DNA of 64,000 bases from Phycisphaerales bacterium (lineage in GTDB: Bacteria; Planctomycetota; Phycisphaerae; Phycisphaerales; UBA1924). Of the stretch, positions 1 to 8,627 are shown one piece after another (position 1 is the first letter of the stretch; every line of letters starts with the position of its first letter). The position numbers and the translations under genes are program-made. The stretch is taken from the NCBI GenBank assembly GCA_020850415.1, contig JADZER010000017.1, positions 1 through 64,000 on the forward strand, written 5' to 3'. The notes beneath the pieces are model-generated. The model was not told the DNA's origin. It was given only the letters and a program-made list of their open reading frames with translations, and made no database searches.

Positions 1-715
1 CATAGCCGAAGACATCGATGTTGTGGACCTCGTCGCGGGCCTCGAGCAGCGCGCCCGTCGCCGCGTCCACGAAGAAGGTGTACTTCTCACGCGTCACCAG
101 GTCGGGGTTCTCCCCCACGAACTTCCAAGCCCGCACGCCCTCGAAGCCCGTCTCGGTCTGACGCTGCCAGACCACGAGCTCCGCGCCCGACCACACCGGC
201 AGGTGGTCGAACTGCTCGCTGGTGCGGACGAAGTTCACCGCGTCCTGGCCCGTGCGGGTCATCGGCGCAAAGCCGCCCTCGGGCAGCGACGCGAACAACC
301 CCGCCGCGTACACCACCGACCAGCTCCCGTCGCCGTTGGCGCGGGTCAGCACCCGGCCGGGGCTGAGCTCGACGGGCAGCCCGCCGAGCGTCTGGGTGTA
401 GTGGAACACATGCATCGCCCCGTCCCGCATGCCGATGCTATCGGTCTGCACCAGACCGAGCTGGCCCACCCCGAACGCGTCGCCGTGCGTCGCAAGGAAC
501 CGGTCCGCCGCCGCCTCGGGCGAGCCCGCGGTGGACATTGAACGCCCGTAGATCGTGCGGGTGCGGCCCATGTCGTGATAGAACCGGACGCCCGGGAACG
601 CCTGGCGGAGCTCCTGCTGCGCCTGCATGTCGCCGGCCCGGCCCGCGGCCGAGACCGCGCTGCCAACGCTCGCCAGCAGGACCGCGGCCGCGACCAACCC
701 TCTTTGCATTCTCAT
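1..715 (-). CDS. M36-type metallopeptidase, N-terminal part (cut by window edge)
   Basis: The gene starts at 715 on the minus strand and runs off the left edge, so only about 238 residues are visible. They form a signal peptide (hydrophobic stretch about 6-24 ending in an Ala-rich site) followed by an FTP/PepSY-type propeptide like those of fungalysins and thermolysins. The stretch is closely similar to the N-terminus of the complete M36 peptidase next door (803-3502); shared blocks include LGGLPVELSPGRVL and DEVHNIDVFGY. The ATG has a GGGAGATTCACG Shine-Dalgarno-like lead. The zinc-binding catalytic domain and any C-terminal dockerin lie outside the window. It is a tandem paralogue, 87 nt downstream of its neighbour and separated from it by a strong hairpin. 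Confidence 0.85.
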   Translation of the reverse strand, partial: MRMQRGLVAAAVLLASVGSAVSAAGRAGDMQAQQELRQAFPGVRFYHDMGRTRTIYGRSMSTAGSPEAAADRFLATHGDAFGVGQLGLVQTDSIGMRDGAMHVFHYTQTLGGLPVELSPGRVLTRANGDGSWSVVYAAGLFASLPEGGFAPMTRTGQDAVNFVRTSEQFDHLPVWSGAELVVWQRQTETGFEGVRAWKFVGENPDLVTREKYTFFVDAATGALLEARDEVHNIDVFGY

Positions 716-756
716 CGTGAATCTCCCTTGCATTGTGCGTACCGGACTCTCCCCCA

Positions 757-789
757 AAGGCGTGCCGCCGGGTTTCCCCGGCGGCACGC
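757..789 (-). terminator. Hairpin, likely terminator of the M36 peptidase gene
   Basis: A perfect 13-bp inverted repeat (760-772 with 777-789) closes a 4-nt loop just after the stop of the minus-strand M36 gene. On that strand it is followed by only three T residues, so a rho-independent role is likely but not certain. Confidence 0.6.
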
Positions 790-802
790 GGTGTTCAGAT
801 TC

Positions 803-3502
803 TCAGCACCCGGCGTTCCAGAGGTTCAGGAAGCAGAGCACATCCTGCGTGTTCACGCTCCCGTCGCCGGTGCAGTCGGCCGAGAGGTCGCCCGTGCCCC
901 ACGCGTTGAGGAAGGCGAGCACATCGACCGTGTTCACATTGCCGTCGCCGTTGAAGTCGGCGTAGCACGGGTCCGAGCAGACCAGGTCGGTCAGGCTGAA
1001 GGCGTCGATCGCGGCCTCGCACTCGGAGTTGTTCGGCATGTCCGCGACGCTGAACCGGACACGGACCGAGTCGGCGCCGGGCAGGTAGTCGCGCACCGCG
1101 AACCCGCCCTCGACCCAGGCCTTGCCGGTGTGGGTGAACTGGCTGACCAGGGTCCAGGTCGCGCCGTTGTCGCCCGAGATCTCGACATCCATCGTGTCAT
1201 CCGCGGGCTGGTCGTAGTACCAGCGGGCGAAGCTCACGGTGGGGCTGGTCAGGCCGGTAATGTCGTACGCGGGCGAGACAAGGCGGGTGGTGCCGTTGTC
1301 GACATCCGAGCCGCCGATGAAGTTGCCCGTGAGGTAGCACTGGCCCGAGCCGTCGAAGTCGGTCCCCGGGGCGTTGCCATTCTGGACGCCCGGGATGCCG
1401 CGCTGCCAGACGCCCACGGGGTTGCCCGTGTTGCTCACGGTGAACCCGCCGCTGGTCTCGAAGTTCAGCTTCGCCAGCTCGGCGTAGCTGAGGGCGGCGA
1501 TCGCGATGTAGGGGCCGTTGGGGCCGTCCTTGGGGTCGCGACCCTGGATGCCCTGAACCGAGTCGGCGGAGATGTAGAACGCGACCTCGTCGCCGCAGGT
1601 CAACCCGCCGGGGAACTCGCCGATGTAGTGGTTATCGGTGACCTCCGTCATCGCGTAGTCGACGAACCCGCCGCCGGTGTCGACATGCAGGACGCCGGTG
1701 CCGGGCTCGGGGGCGAACCCGGCGTTGCCGGTGACGATGACCTCGATGGTCGAGCCGCCGTTGGGGTCGACCTCGTCGGGCACGCCTCCGACATAGGTGA
1801 AATCAAGCGGGATGAGGTCGGGCACGGAGATGCCGTGGAGCTCGAACGCGGCCTCGATGTCGAAGTAGTTGGGGGTGCCGTTGTCCAGGTCGCCGTCGTT
1901 GTCGTCGAGGGTGAGGACCTCGATGGCGGTGCCGGGGTGCGCGCCGTTGTTGCCGCTGCCGCCGGTGGTGATGATGGTCCAGTCCACGAAGAGCTGCTGG
2001 GACATCTCCAGGCCCTCGGCGGAGCCGTGGGTGGCGCCCATGTTCAGGCGGGTCCAGCGCCAACAGCCGCCGAGCACGCGCCCGCACTCATGAATCTCGT
2101 CGGCGCAGGGGTACTGCTTGTGGAAGGATTCGTTATCGCGGAGCTCGTTGCCGGGGCCGAAGAAGTCCTCGGCGACGACGCCGGTGTCGTAGAGCATCTC
2201 GGCCGCGCTGTCGCCGTAGCCCTCGCCGAAGGAGCCCTGGGAGAGGCCCTGCCGGGCGACGATGTAGTGGCCGTACTCGTGGGCGACGACCGTGGAGTAG
2301 GCCATGTTCGGGCAGCCGCCGCCGGCCCGGTAGAAGTTGATGCTGCTGCCGTCGAAGAAGGCGTTGCAGCTCGAGGCGAGGTTCACATTGGTCGTGCAGA
2401 CGAAGTCCATGCCGGTCCAGCTCGTCCGGTCGCGGATGAAGTTGTGGATCAGCCCGGTGTGGATGAACCCATTGACCTGCGCGGTCAGGAACTGGCTGGG
2501 CGTGTTGTTGAACAGGAGGTTCGCCTCGGTGCCGGGCGTCGCGGTCCCGCTGACGCTCTGCACGCCGGTGCCGGACTGGTCGTTGATGTTGCACCAGAGC
2601 CCGGTGTCGAAGGTGGCGCTGATCGTCACATTCGAGCTGCCCCCGTGGGTGATGTTGAAGAACCCGGTCGTGTCGGTGTAGTCGTTGTTCCCGCCGCTGA
2701 CCAACACGCGGATGTCGTTGATCGGGATGATCCCCGGGAGGTTGCTGGCGGTGTCGGGGAAGAGGTTGGTCGTGCCCTTGCCCTTCACATAGCCGAACAC
2801 ATCGATGTTGTGAACCTCGTCGCGGGCCTCGAGCAGCGCACCGGTCGCCGCGTCGACGAAGAAGGTGTACTTCACCCGGTTCAGCAGGTCGGGGTTCTCA
2901 CCCACGAACTTCCAGGCGCGCACGCCCTCGACCCCCCCCGCCGTCTCGTGCTGCCAGGCGACAAGCTCGGCGCCCGACCACGCCGGCAGCTGGCCGAACT
3001 GCTCGGACGAACGCACGAAGTTCACCGCGTCCTGCGCGGTGCGGGTCATCGGCGCGAAGCCGCCCTCGGGCAGCGACGCGAACACGCCCGCGGCGTACAC
3101 CACCGACCAGGTGCCGTCGCCGTTGTTGCGCGCAAGCACACGCCCGGGGCTCAGCTCCACCGGCAGCCCGCCCAGCGTCTGCGTGTAGCTGGCCACCCAG
3201 AACTCCCCGAACCGCACATCGCCCGACCAGCTCTCCACGAGCCGCAGGTCGCCGACGCCGAACGCGTCGCCGTGGGCCGCGAGCCAGCCGTCGATCGCCG
3301 CACGGGGCGTCGCGGCCGTGGTCATCGGCTTGCCGTAGACAATCCGGGTCCGTGGGCCGTCCTGATAGACGCGCACGCCGGGGAACTCCTGCGCGAGCTC
3401 GGCGCGGGCCTGCGGCCCAGAAGTGTTGCCGGCCAGCGCTGCGGCGCTGCCGGCGAGAAGAGTCAGGGCAAGGGCCGCCCCCAGGGTGTATCGCTTGGTC
3501 AT
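803..3502 (-). CDS. Secreted M36 (fungalysin-like) zinc metallopeptidase with C-terminal dockerin
   Basis: 899 residues. The ATG at 3502 is preceded by GGGAGGATCCCAATC and opens a signal peptide (1-24). Residues about 30-235 form the FTP-type inhibitory propeptide. The catalytic domain carries HEYGH at 408-412, with a downstream EGYGD at about 427-431 that fits the third zinc ligand of family M36. A jelly-roll-like region follows, and the last 60 residues are two EF-hand-like dockerin repeats (CYADFNGDGNVNTVDVLAFLNAW and a second copy) ending NAGC. It should be an exported, self-processing endopeptidase held at the surface by the C-terminal tag. The gene lies 74 nt downstream of the deiminase gene and may be cotranscribed with it. 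Confidence 0.92.
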   Translation of the reverse strand: MTKRYTLGAALALTLLAGSAAALAGNTSGPQARAELAQEFPGVRVYQDGPRTRIVYGKPMTTAATPRAAIDGWLAAHGDAFGVGDLRLVESWSGDVRFGEFWVASYTQTLGGLPVELSPGRVLARNNGDGTWSVVYAAGVFASLPEGGFAPMTRTAQDAVNFVRSSEQFGQLPAWSGAELVAWQHETAGGVEGVRAWKFVGENPDLLNRVKYTFFVDAATGALLEARDEVHNIDVFGYVKGKGTTNLFPDTASNLPGIIPINDIRVLVSGGNNDYTDTTGFFNITHGGSSNVTISATFDTGLWCNINDQSGTGVQSVSGTATPGTEANLLFNNTPSQFLTAQVNGFIHTGLIHNFIRDRTSWTGMDFVCTTNVNLASSCNAFFDGSSINFYRAGGGCPNMAYSTVVAHEYGHYIVARQGLSQGSFGEGYGDSAAEMLYDTGVVAEDFFGPGNELRDNESFHKQYPCADEIHECGRVLGGCWRWTRLNMGATHGSAEGLEMSQQLFVDWTIITTGGSGNNGAHPGTAIEVLTLDDNDGDLDNGTPNYFDIEAAFELHGISVPDLIPLDFTYVGGVPDEVDPNGGSTIEVIVTGNAGFAPEPGTGVLHVDTGGGFVDYAMTEVTDNHYIGEFPGGLTCGDEVAFYISADSVQGIQGRDPKDGPNGPYIAIAALSYAELAKLNFETSGGFTVSNTGNPVGVWQRGIPGVQNGNAPGTDFDGSGQCYLTGNFIGGSDVDNGTTRLVSPAYDITGLTSPTVSFARWYYDQPADDTMDVEISGDNGATWTLVSQFTHTGKAWVEGGFAVRDYLPGADSVRVRFSVADMPNNSECEAAIDAFSLTDLVCSDPCYADFNGDGNVNTVDVLAFLNAWGTGDLSADCTGDGSVNTQDVLCFLNLWNAGC

Positions 3503-3576
3503 GATTGGGATCCTCCCACGGTTGTCATCCACTCTTGTCTCCGGTGGCCGGCACGGCGCCGTCCACCCGGTCTCCG

Positions 3577-5181
3577 TCAACACCCGGCGTTCCACGCGTT
3601 CAGGAACGCCAGCACATCCAGCGTATCGATCGCACCGTCCCCGTTGATGTCCGCCCGCCCGTCGCCGGCGCCCCAGGCGTTGAGGAACGCCAGCACATCC
3701 AGCGTGCTCACCTCGCCGTCTCCGTTGAAGTCCGCCACGCACTGCCCGGCGCCGTTGATCGTGAAGTCAAAGTCGTTCGCATCCCCGCCCGTGCCCTCCA
3801 TGAAGTCGTACACCACCGCCTTCACCCGCCCACGCGAGGTGAACACATCGGGCACCGTCCAGGTGTACGACCCGTCGTCTGTCTCGAAACCCGAGATGAT
3901 GATCGGCCAGGTCGCCCCGCCGTCGAGAGAAAGCTCGAGCTTGATGTAGTAGGTGTCCACATCGTCGTCGCTGATCCAGTCCAGCGGGACCTGCTGCCCG
4001 GGCTCGAGCGTCAGCCCCGGGTCGTTGAGCGACCGCAGATACACCGTCGGGTCCGCCCCGCCCGCCGGCGCGGGCATGTGCATCACGATGCAGTGCAGCA
4101 CGCCCGCGCTGGTCACGATCGCCTGCGAGGGGATCTGCACGACCGTCTTGCCCGGGCAGGCCGCCTGCCAAACCGCCAGGGCCTGGGCGTTGTACTGGCT
4201 CGCGGTGCTGTTGGTGTACGAGGGGATGCAGACCAGATCGTTGCAGATCACCGCGTTCGTGAAGGTGTAGTGCGTCCCGCCGCTGGAGACCGCCGGCGCC
4301 CGCCGCACCGTGTACCCGATCCCCGCCAGCGCCGCCGACACGCTGTCGCAGATGTTGTCCTCGTACGACCCCGACGCCAGCGGCCAGTCGCTGATGATGA
4401 TCTCGCGGTCGGCGACCGGGATCATCCACATGTCGATGTGCTGCGTCGAGTCGATGTTCTGCCGGAACGGCGTCTGCAGCGCCGTCAGCACCCCCTGGTA
4501 CTGCTGCCACAGACCGATGATCTCCTGCTCGCTCAGCCCGGGGTTCTCGTTGGCGATGAGCCTCGTCGCGTACGAGTCGCCCAGCCCGCTGAGGTGGAAG
4601 TTGCCCCCGCCGTGGACCAGCGGGATGTCGTACTGCGGGATCCCCTCGGCGGCACAGAAGAAATCGTTGAAGGCGTTGTCGTTGGGGCGCGGGCGGTTGT
4701 AGGTGTGGTCGACCACCACCCGCACGCCGTTCTCATAGGCAAACCGCGGGCCGTAGTCGCGGATCCAGATCGTGTCCAGCGGCTTGATCACGAACCGCAC
4801 GCGCCCCATGCTGACGCCGGCGTTGGTCAGCGTCGTGGTCGCGCTGTTCTTCACCGCGTTGGAGTCAACACCCACGATCAGGTCCGCATCGCCGACGGTC
4901 GTGATCTGGGCGCCCATCTGCGCGAGGATGTTGTTCCAGGAGGTGCTCCCCTCCCACGCCATGAACACCGCCTCGCACGGGGCGTACTCCGGCGGGCACC
5001 ACAGCGGCCCCGTCGGCGCCCCGCCCGAACGCTCGGGCGTCAGCGGGTGCTCCGCCAGGTACGCCCGCTCGGCCGGCGTCAGGCCCCGCGGCAGCGGCGC
5101 GTCGACCGCCTGCGCCAGCGCCGCCGCGCACGACGACCCGACAACGACACCCGCGAACACCCGCAATCCGGACTGACGCAT
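3577..5181 (-). CDS. Secreted peptidylarginine/agmatine deiminase family protein with dockerin
   Basis: 534 residues with a signal peptide (about 1-25). The guanidino-group hydrolase fold is shown by IRDYGP (140-145), VHGGGN (189-194), QHID (247-250), TFTN (306-309) and the nucleophile region VLHCIVMH with Cys364. The candidate catalytic set D142, H248, D250, N309 and C364 has almost the same spacing as D130, H236, D238, N297 and C351, as I recall them for Porphyromonas gingivalis PPAD. An RPR motif (163-165) lies close to where PPAD uses two arginines to hold the substrate carboxylate. Export plus two dockerin repeats (residues about 475-534, ending NAGC) fits a protein- or peptide-modifying role better than polyamine metabolism. 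It starts 16 nt after the reprolysin-like gene stops, so the two probably form an operon. Confidence 0.88.
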   Translation of the reverse strand: MRQSGLRVFAGVVVGSSCAAALAQAVDAPLPRGLTPAERAYLAEHPLTPERSGGAPTGPLWCPPEYAPCEAVFMAWEGSTSWNNILAQMGAQITTVGDADLIVGVDSNAVKNSATTTLTNAGVSMGRVRFVIKPLDTIWIRDYGPRFAYENGVRVVVDHTYNRPRPNDNAFNDFFCAAEGIPQYDIPLVHGGGNFHLSGLGDSYATRLIANENPGLSEQEIIGLWQQYQGVLTALQTPFRQNIDSTQHIDMWMIPVADREIIISDWPLASGSYEDNICDSVSAALAGIGYTVRRAPAVSSGGTHYTFTNAVICNDLVCIPSYTNSTASQYNAQALAVWQAACPGKTVVQIPSQAIVTSAGVLHCIVMHMPAPAGGADPTVYLRSLNDPGLTLEPGQQVPLDWISDDDVDTYYIKLELSLDGGATWPIIISGFETDDGSYTWTVPDVFTSRGRVKAVVYDFMEGTGGDANDFDFTINGAGQCVADFNGDGEVSTLDVLAFLNAWGAGDGRADINGDGAIDTLDVLAFLNAWNAGC

Positions 5182-5197
5182 CGCCCTCTCTCCCGAA

Positions 5198-8194
5198 TCA
5201 GCAGCCGGCGTTCCACAGGTTCAGGAACGCGAGCACATCCACCGTGTTGACCGCACCGTCGCCGTTGATGTCCGCCGAGCTGTCGCCCGCGTTCCACGCG
5301 TTGAGGAACGCCAGCACATCGACCGTGTTCACCGTGCCGTCGCCGTTGAAGTCGGCCACGCACGAGTCGTTGCACACGAAATCGCCGAGGAAGAACGCGT
5401 CCACCCCGGCCTCCACCACATCGTCGGTCCCGGTGTCCACCGCGCGAAAACGGATCTTCACCGTCGGCGACGCGGGCACCTCCACCCCCACCGCGATCGA
5501 GTCGGTCCGCCACGCCAGGGCCGCGTCGGTGTACCCGCGCACCTGCACCCAGTCGGCCCCGAACTGGTCGACCGCGACATCCACGAACAGCCCGTCGCCG
5601 GCGCCGAAGGGGATGTCGGGGAAGCCCGAGACCCAGTAGCTGTACCCCAGCTGGCCGCCCTCGGACATGTCGAACGACGGGCTCACCAGCTGCGTCGTCC
5701 CGCCGTCGACATCCTGGAACGCGAGGTTGCCGGTCACGAAGCACCGGCCCGACCCGTCCGCGTCGCCCGCCGGGTCGCCCCAGCCCTGATCGACCGGCGT
5801 CACGCGCTCCCAGTTGCCGTCGCCGGCGCCGCCCACCACGACCCACCCCGACTCGTTCTCAAAGTCGTCGGACTGCTCGACCGTGTACTCGCCGATCGCC
5901 GCGCTGAAGAACTCCGCCGGCGCGCCGTCAGGCAGACGCAGGATCGACCCGCCGCTGCCCTGCGCCTGCAGGTAATACCGGGGCTCATCGGCGCAGCCGC
6001 CCGCCGGCAGCACACCCTCGTACAGGCCGCCGCCGAGGCTCGTCAGCGTCACACCCGTGAACGACCCGCCGTCGTAGCTCGTGTAGAGCTTCTCGCTCCC
6101 CGCGACGACCGTCTCCGAGCCCGCATCGACCCGCACCGAGAGCACCGCCGGCTCGCCCGGCGCCATCGTGGTCACCGCCCCGTCGGGCAGCGAGATCGTC
6201 AGCGGCACGGTGTAGTCGATCGTGAACTTCGCCGGGTTGATGTCGAAGAAGATGTTGTTGGTCGGCTGGACCTTGATCCGCGCGTTGGTCGTCTGGATGC
6301 CCGGCGGGATCGAGACCACCTCGCTGCCGTCGTTGGGCGTCGCCGACGCCAGCACATGCGGGAACGACACCCCGTTGTCGGTCGAGAGCAGGATGTTCAC
6401 CGCCGAGCAGCTGATCGGGCTGGCGGTGGTGTTCGCGACGCTCCACTGCACCGTGCCGCTGCCCTCCCAGGTCTGGCCGCCCGAGGGGCCCGTGACCTCG
6501 AACGGCCCGGCGCTCCCGACCACCGTGTGCGTGACATCCGCGGTCGTCACCCCGCCGCCGCCGGCGCGGTTATCGCGCGCGGTCACCCGCCACGCGTAGC
6601 TCCGCCCGACCGTCGGCATCCTGTCCTTCTTGTCCGTCGTGTTCGCCAGGATCGTCGCCAGCTTCGGGATCGTCCGCGAGGGATCGATCGTCCCGGTGTA
6701 GCTGCGGTTGAGCGGGAACTGGCCGTCGTCGGCGGTGTTGAGCGTGGCGGCCGGGCCCAGGTCGCGCTCCTCCCAGCAGTAGGTCACCGTGTCGCCGTCG
6801 GGGTCCGAGCCCGACGCCGTCAGCGTGAACGGCGTGCCCACCGGGATCGCGTACGCCGGCCCGGCCGAGACCGTCGGGGCGTTGTTGCCCGTGTTGGTCT
6901 TGACCGCGCACCCGTTGCCCGACCCGGTGTTGGTGTAGGTCCTGATCGCGCCGAAGCTGTCGGCGTTGAAGTACGCGTCCGAGTGGTTCTGGATGTTGTC
7001 CGAGCCGCAGATCCCGGCGTACCCCATGATCGTGCTCGCGCTGCCCGGCTCGTAGGCGTGCGTGCCCGAGCGGTTGCCCCCGCCGCAGCTGCTCGTCGCG
7101 CTGTTGAAGCTGTGGTTGGCGCCAAACTGGTGCCCCATCTCGTGCGCGACATAGTCGATGTAGAAGTTGTCGCCGGTGGGGCTGGGGAGGCCCGTCACGC
7201 CGCCGGCCTTGTTGGCGGTGCAGATCACGCCCAGGTACGCCACCCCGCCGCCGCCGGTGCTGAACACATGCCCGATGTCGTAGTTGGCGCTCCCGATCCG
7301 CGAGTTGCAGGTCGAGATGTTCTGCCCGAGCATCGACCCGCCGTTGTTGTTGGTGTACGGGTCCGTCGAGCCGTTGGTGTAGACGATCTGGTCGTTGTTG
7401 CCGACCAGCACCAGACGGACCGCGACCTCCTGCTCGTACACCCCCGTCACACGGTTGATCGCCGTTGTGATCGCCGCCATCCCCGCCGGCACCGTCCCGC
7501 CGTGGTACGCCGTGTACTCCCCCGTCGCCGCGTTGGCCAGCCGGTAGGTCCGCAGCGTCTCGCCGAACCGGCTGACGAACCCGTCCCCGCTCCCCCCCTG
7601 CTCCCGGATCGGCGGCTCGATCGGGCCGTAGCACTCCCAGTCCTGGTCGGTCCGGTTGTCCGAGGCGTAGTAGCTCGCGTAGTGCGTCGAATCCCCTCGG
7701 TTCAGCGGGTCCACCATCACCCGACCGTTGGGGCTCAGGATCTGCGCGTGGAACCCCTGCGGCGTGAGGTCAAGCCTGACCGTCGCCGCCGGGTCGTCCA
7801 GCCCCTGACCCACGAAGGTCCTCACCTCGGGGAACTTGGCCGCCAGCTCCGGCTCCATGATCGGGCTCTCGACGATCTCGAAGGCCGCGTAATCGCCCTC
7901 CGGCATCGGGATCGAGATGAGCAGCGGCGCCTCGACCGCCTCACGCGTGTACTCGAGCGGGGCCCGGGAGAGCTCGCGCGACAGCACCGCCAGGTCGGCC
8001 CGGAACGCCCCATAATGCGCGGGACGCACCCACGCCTCCGCCGCCAGCAGCTCCGCCGAGGGCTCCGCAATCCGCTGCCACGCCCCGTCCCAGGAGGCCC
8101 CGTCCTGGCCCGACGCCGCCGACACCGTGCCGAGAAGACCCCCGGCAAGACCAATCAATACGACCACAGACCGCTGGCAGCCTCGCACCCTCAT
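5198..8194 (-). CDS. Secreted reprolysin-like (M12B-type) metallopeptidase with dockerin
   Basis: 998 residues. The ATG at 8194 (lead GGGAGGATGTG) opens a signal peptide (1-29). A propeptide-like region is followed by a metzincin domain with HEMGHQFGANH at 351-361, the HExGHxxGxxH zinc site. After it come an Ig/PKD-like segment (about 430-560), further beta-rich modules and a terminal double dockerin ending NAGC. Family knowledge predicts endopeptidase activity on extracellular protein. It appears to be the first gene of a minus-strand unit with the deiminase (16-nt gap) and the M36 peptidase. Upstream in-frame codons add no recognisable sequence and would hide the signal peptide. Confidence 0.92.
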   Translation of the reverse strand: MRVRGCQRSVVVLIGLAGGLLGTVSAASGQDGASWDGAWQRIAEPSAELLAAEAWVRPAHYGAFRADLAVLSRELSRAPLEYTREAVEAPLLISIPMPEGDYAAFEIVESPIMEPELAAKFPEVRTFVGQGLDDPAATVRLDLTPQGFHAQILSPNGRVMVDPLNRGDSTHYASYYASDNRTDQDWECYGPIEPPIREQGGSGDGFVSRFGETLRTYRLANAATGEYTAYHGGTVPAGMAAITTAINRVTGVYEQEVAVRLVLVGNNDQIVYTNGSTDPYTNNNGGSMLGQNISTCNSRIGSANYDIGHVFSTGGGGVAYLGVICTANKAGGVTGLPSPTGDNFYIDYVAHEMGHQFGANHSFNSATSSCGGGNRSGTHAYEPGSASTIMGYAGICGSDNIQNHSDAYFNADSFGAIRTYTNTGSGNGCAVKTNTGNNAPTVSAGPAYAIPVGTPFTLTASGSDPDGDTVTYCWEERDLGPAATLNTADDGQFPLNRSYTGTIDPSRTIPKLATILANTTDKKDRMPTVGRSYAWRVTARDNRAGGGGVTTADVTHTVVGSAGPFEVTGPSGGQTWEGSGTVQWSVANTTASPISCSAVNILLSTDNGVSFPHVLASATPNDGSEVVSIPPGIQTTNARIKVQPTNNIFFDINPAKFTIDYTVPLTISLPDGAVTTMAPGEPAVLSVRVDAGSETVVAGSEKLYTSYDGGSFTGVTLTSLGGGLYEGVLPAGGCADEPRYYLQAQGSGGSILRLPDGAPAEFFSAAIGEYTVEQSDDFENESGWVVVGGAGDGNWERVTPVDQGWGDPAGDADGSGRCFVTGNLAFQDVDGGTTQLVSPSFDMSEGGQLGYSYWVSGFPDIPFGAGDGLFVDVAVDQFGADWVQVRGYTDAALAWRTDSIAVGVEVPASPTVKIRFRAVDTGTDDVVEAGVDAFFLGDFVCNDSCVADFNGDGTVNTVDVLAFLNAWNAGDSSADINGDGAVNTVDVLAFLNLWNAGC

Positions 8195-8555
8195 CACATC
8201 CTCCCTCACATCGCCGAAGTCCGCCGGTACCGATACCCCTCGCGGACGCATACCTCTTTATGCGGCACAGGCCCCGAGCCGGTTCCTCCTCCGCGCTCGG
8301 ACTCGCCGGATTCCCCAGGGAAGGGGAACACCGGGGGCGCACCCGCGCCCGACACACCGACACCGACCACGCCGCCCCCCCATCGAGCGTCGCGCCGGCA
8401 GCCTGTCTTCCGTCACGCCCGTTGTAACAGAGTTTGCGCCGGAGACCAAGCCCCCTCCCCAGGAGCGGGCGCAGTTCCTGAAGATTCATAGCCCGAGAAA
8501 CCACCTGTTCTCGGACTCCCGAGCCGCTTGATCATCGCCCGGGTCCGCGCCCGCT
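8195..8555. other. Non-coding gap upstream of the reprolysin-like gene
   Basis: No gene is supported here. The stretch must hold the promoter of the minus-strand peptidase operon, but I see no convincing -35/-10 pair in this GC-rich DNA. The right end is the terminator of the next gene. Confidence 0.5.
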
Positions 8556-8595
8556 CCCAAAAACGGCGGGCCCCGGGAATCACCCCGGGGCCCGC
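8556..8595 (-). terminator. Rho-independent terminator of the PstS-like gene
   Basis: A perfect 12-bp stem (8566-8577 with 8584-8595) with a 6-nt loop is followed on the minus strand by CG and five T residues. It lies 32 nt past the stop of the PstS-like gene and is the clearest intrinsic terminator in the left half of the window. Confidence 0.85.
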
Positions 8596-8627
8596 TCAAG
8601 AATGCTCTCTCTCAAAGTCCGGTCGCC

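Noticed and set aside
575-3949. Very long open frame opposite the M36 and deiminase genes
   Set aside because: Rich in Arg, Val, Gly and Asp without motifs; it overlaps two well-supported genes and follows from high third-position GC.
8195-8555. Promoter elements for the peptidase operon
   Set aside because: No -35/-10 pair stood out above background in GC-rich DNA.
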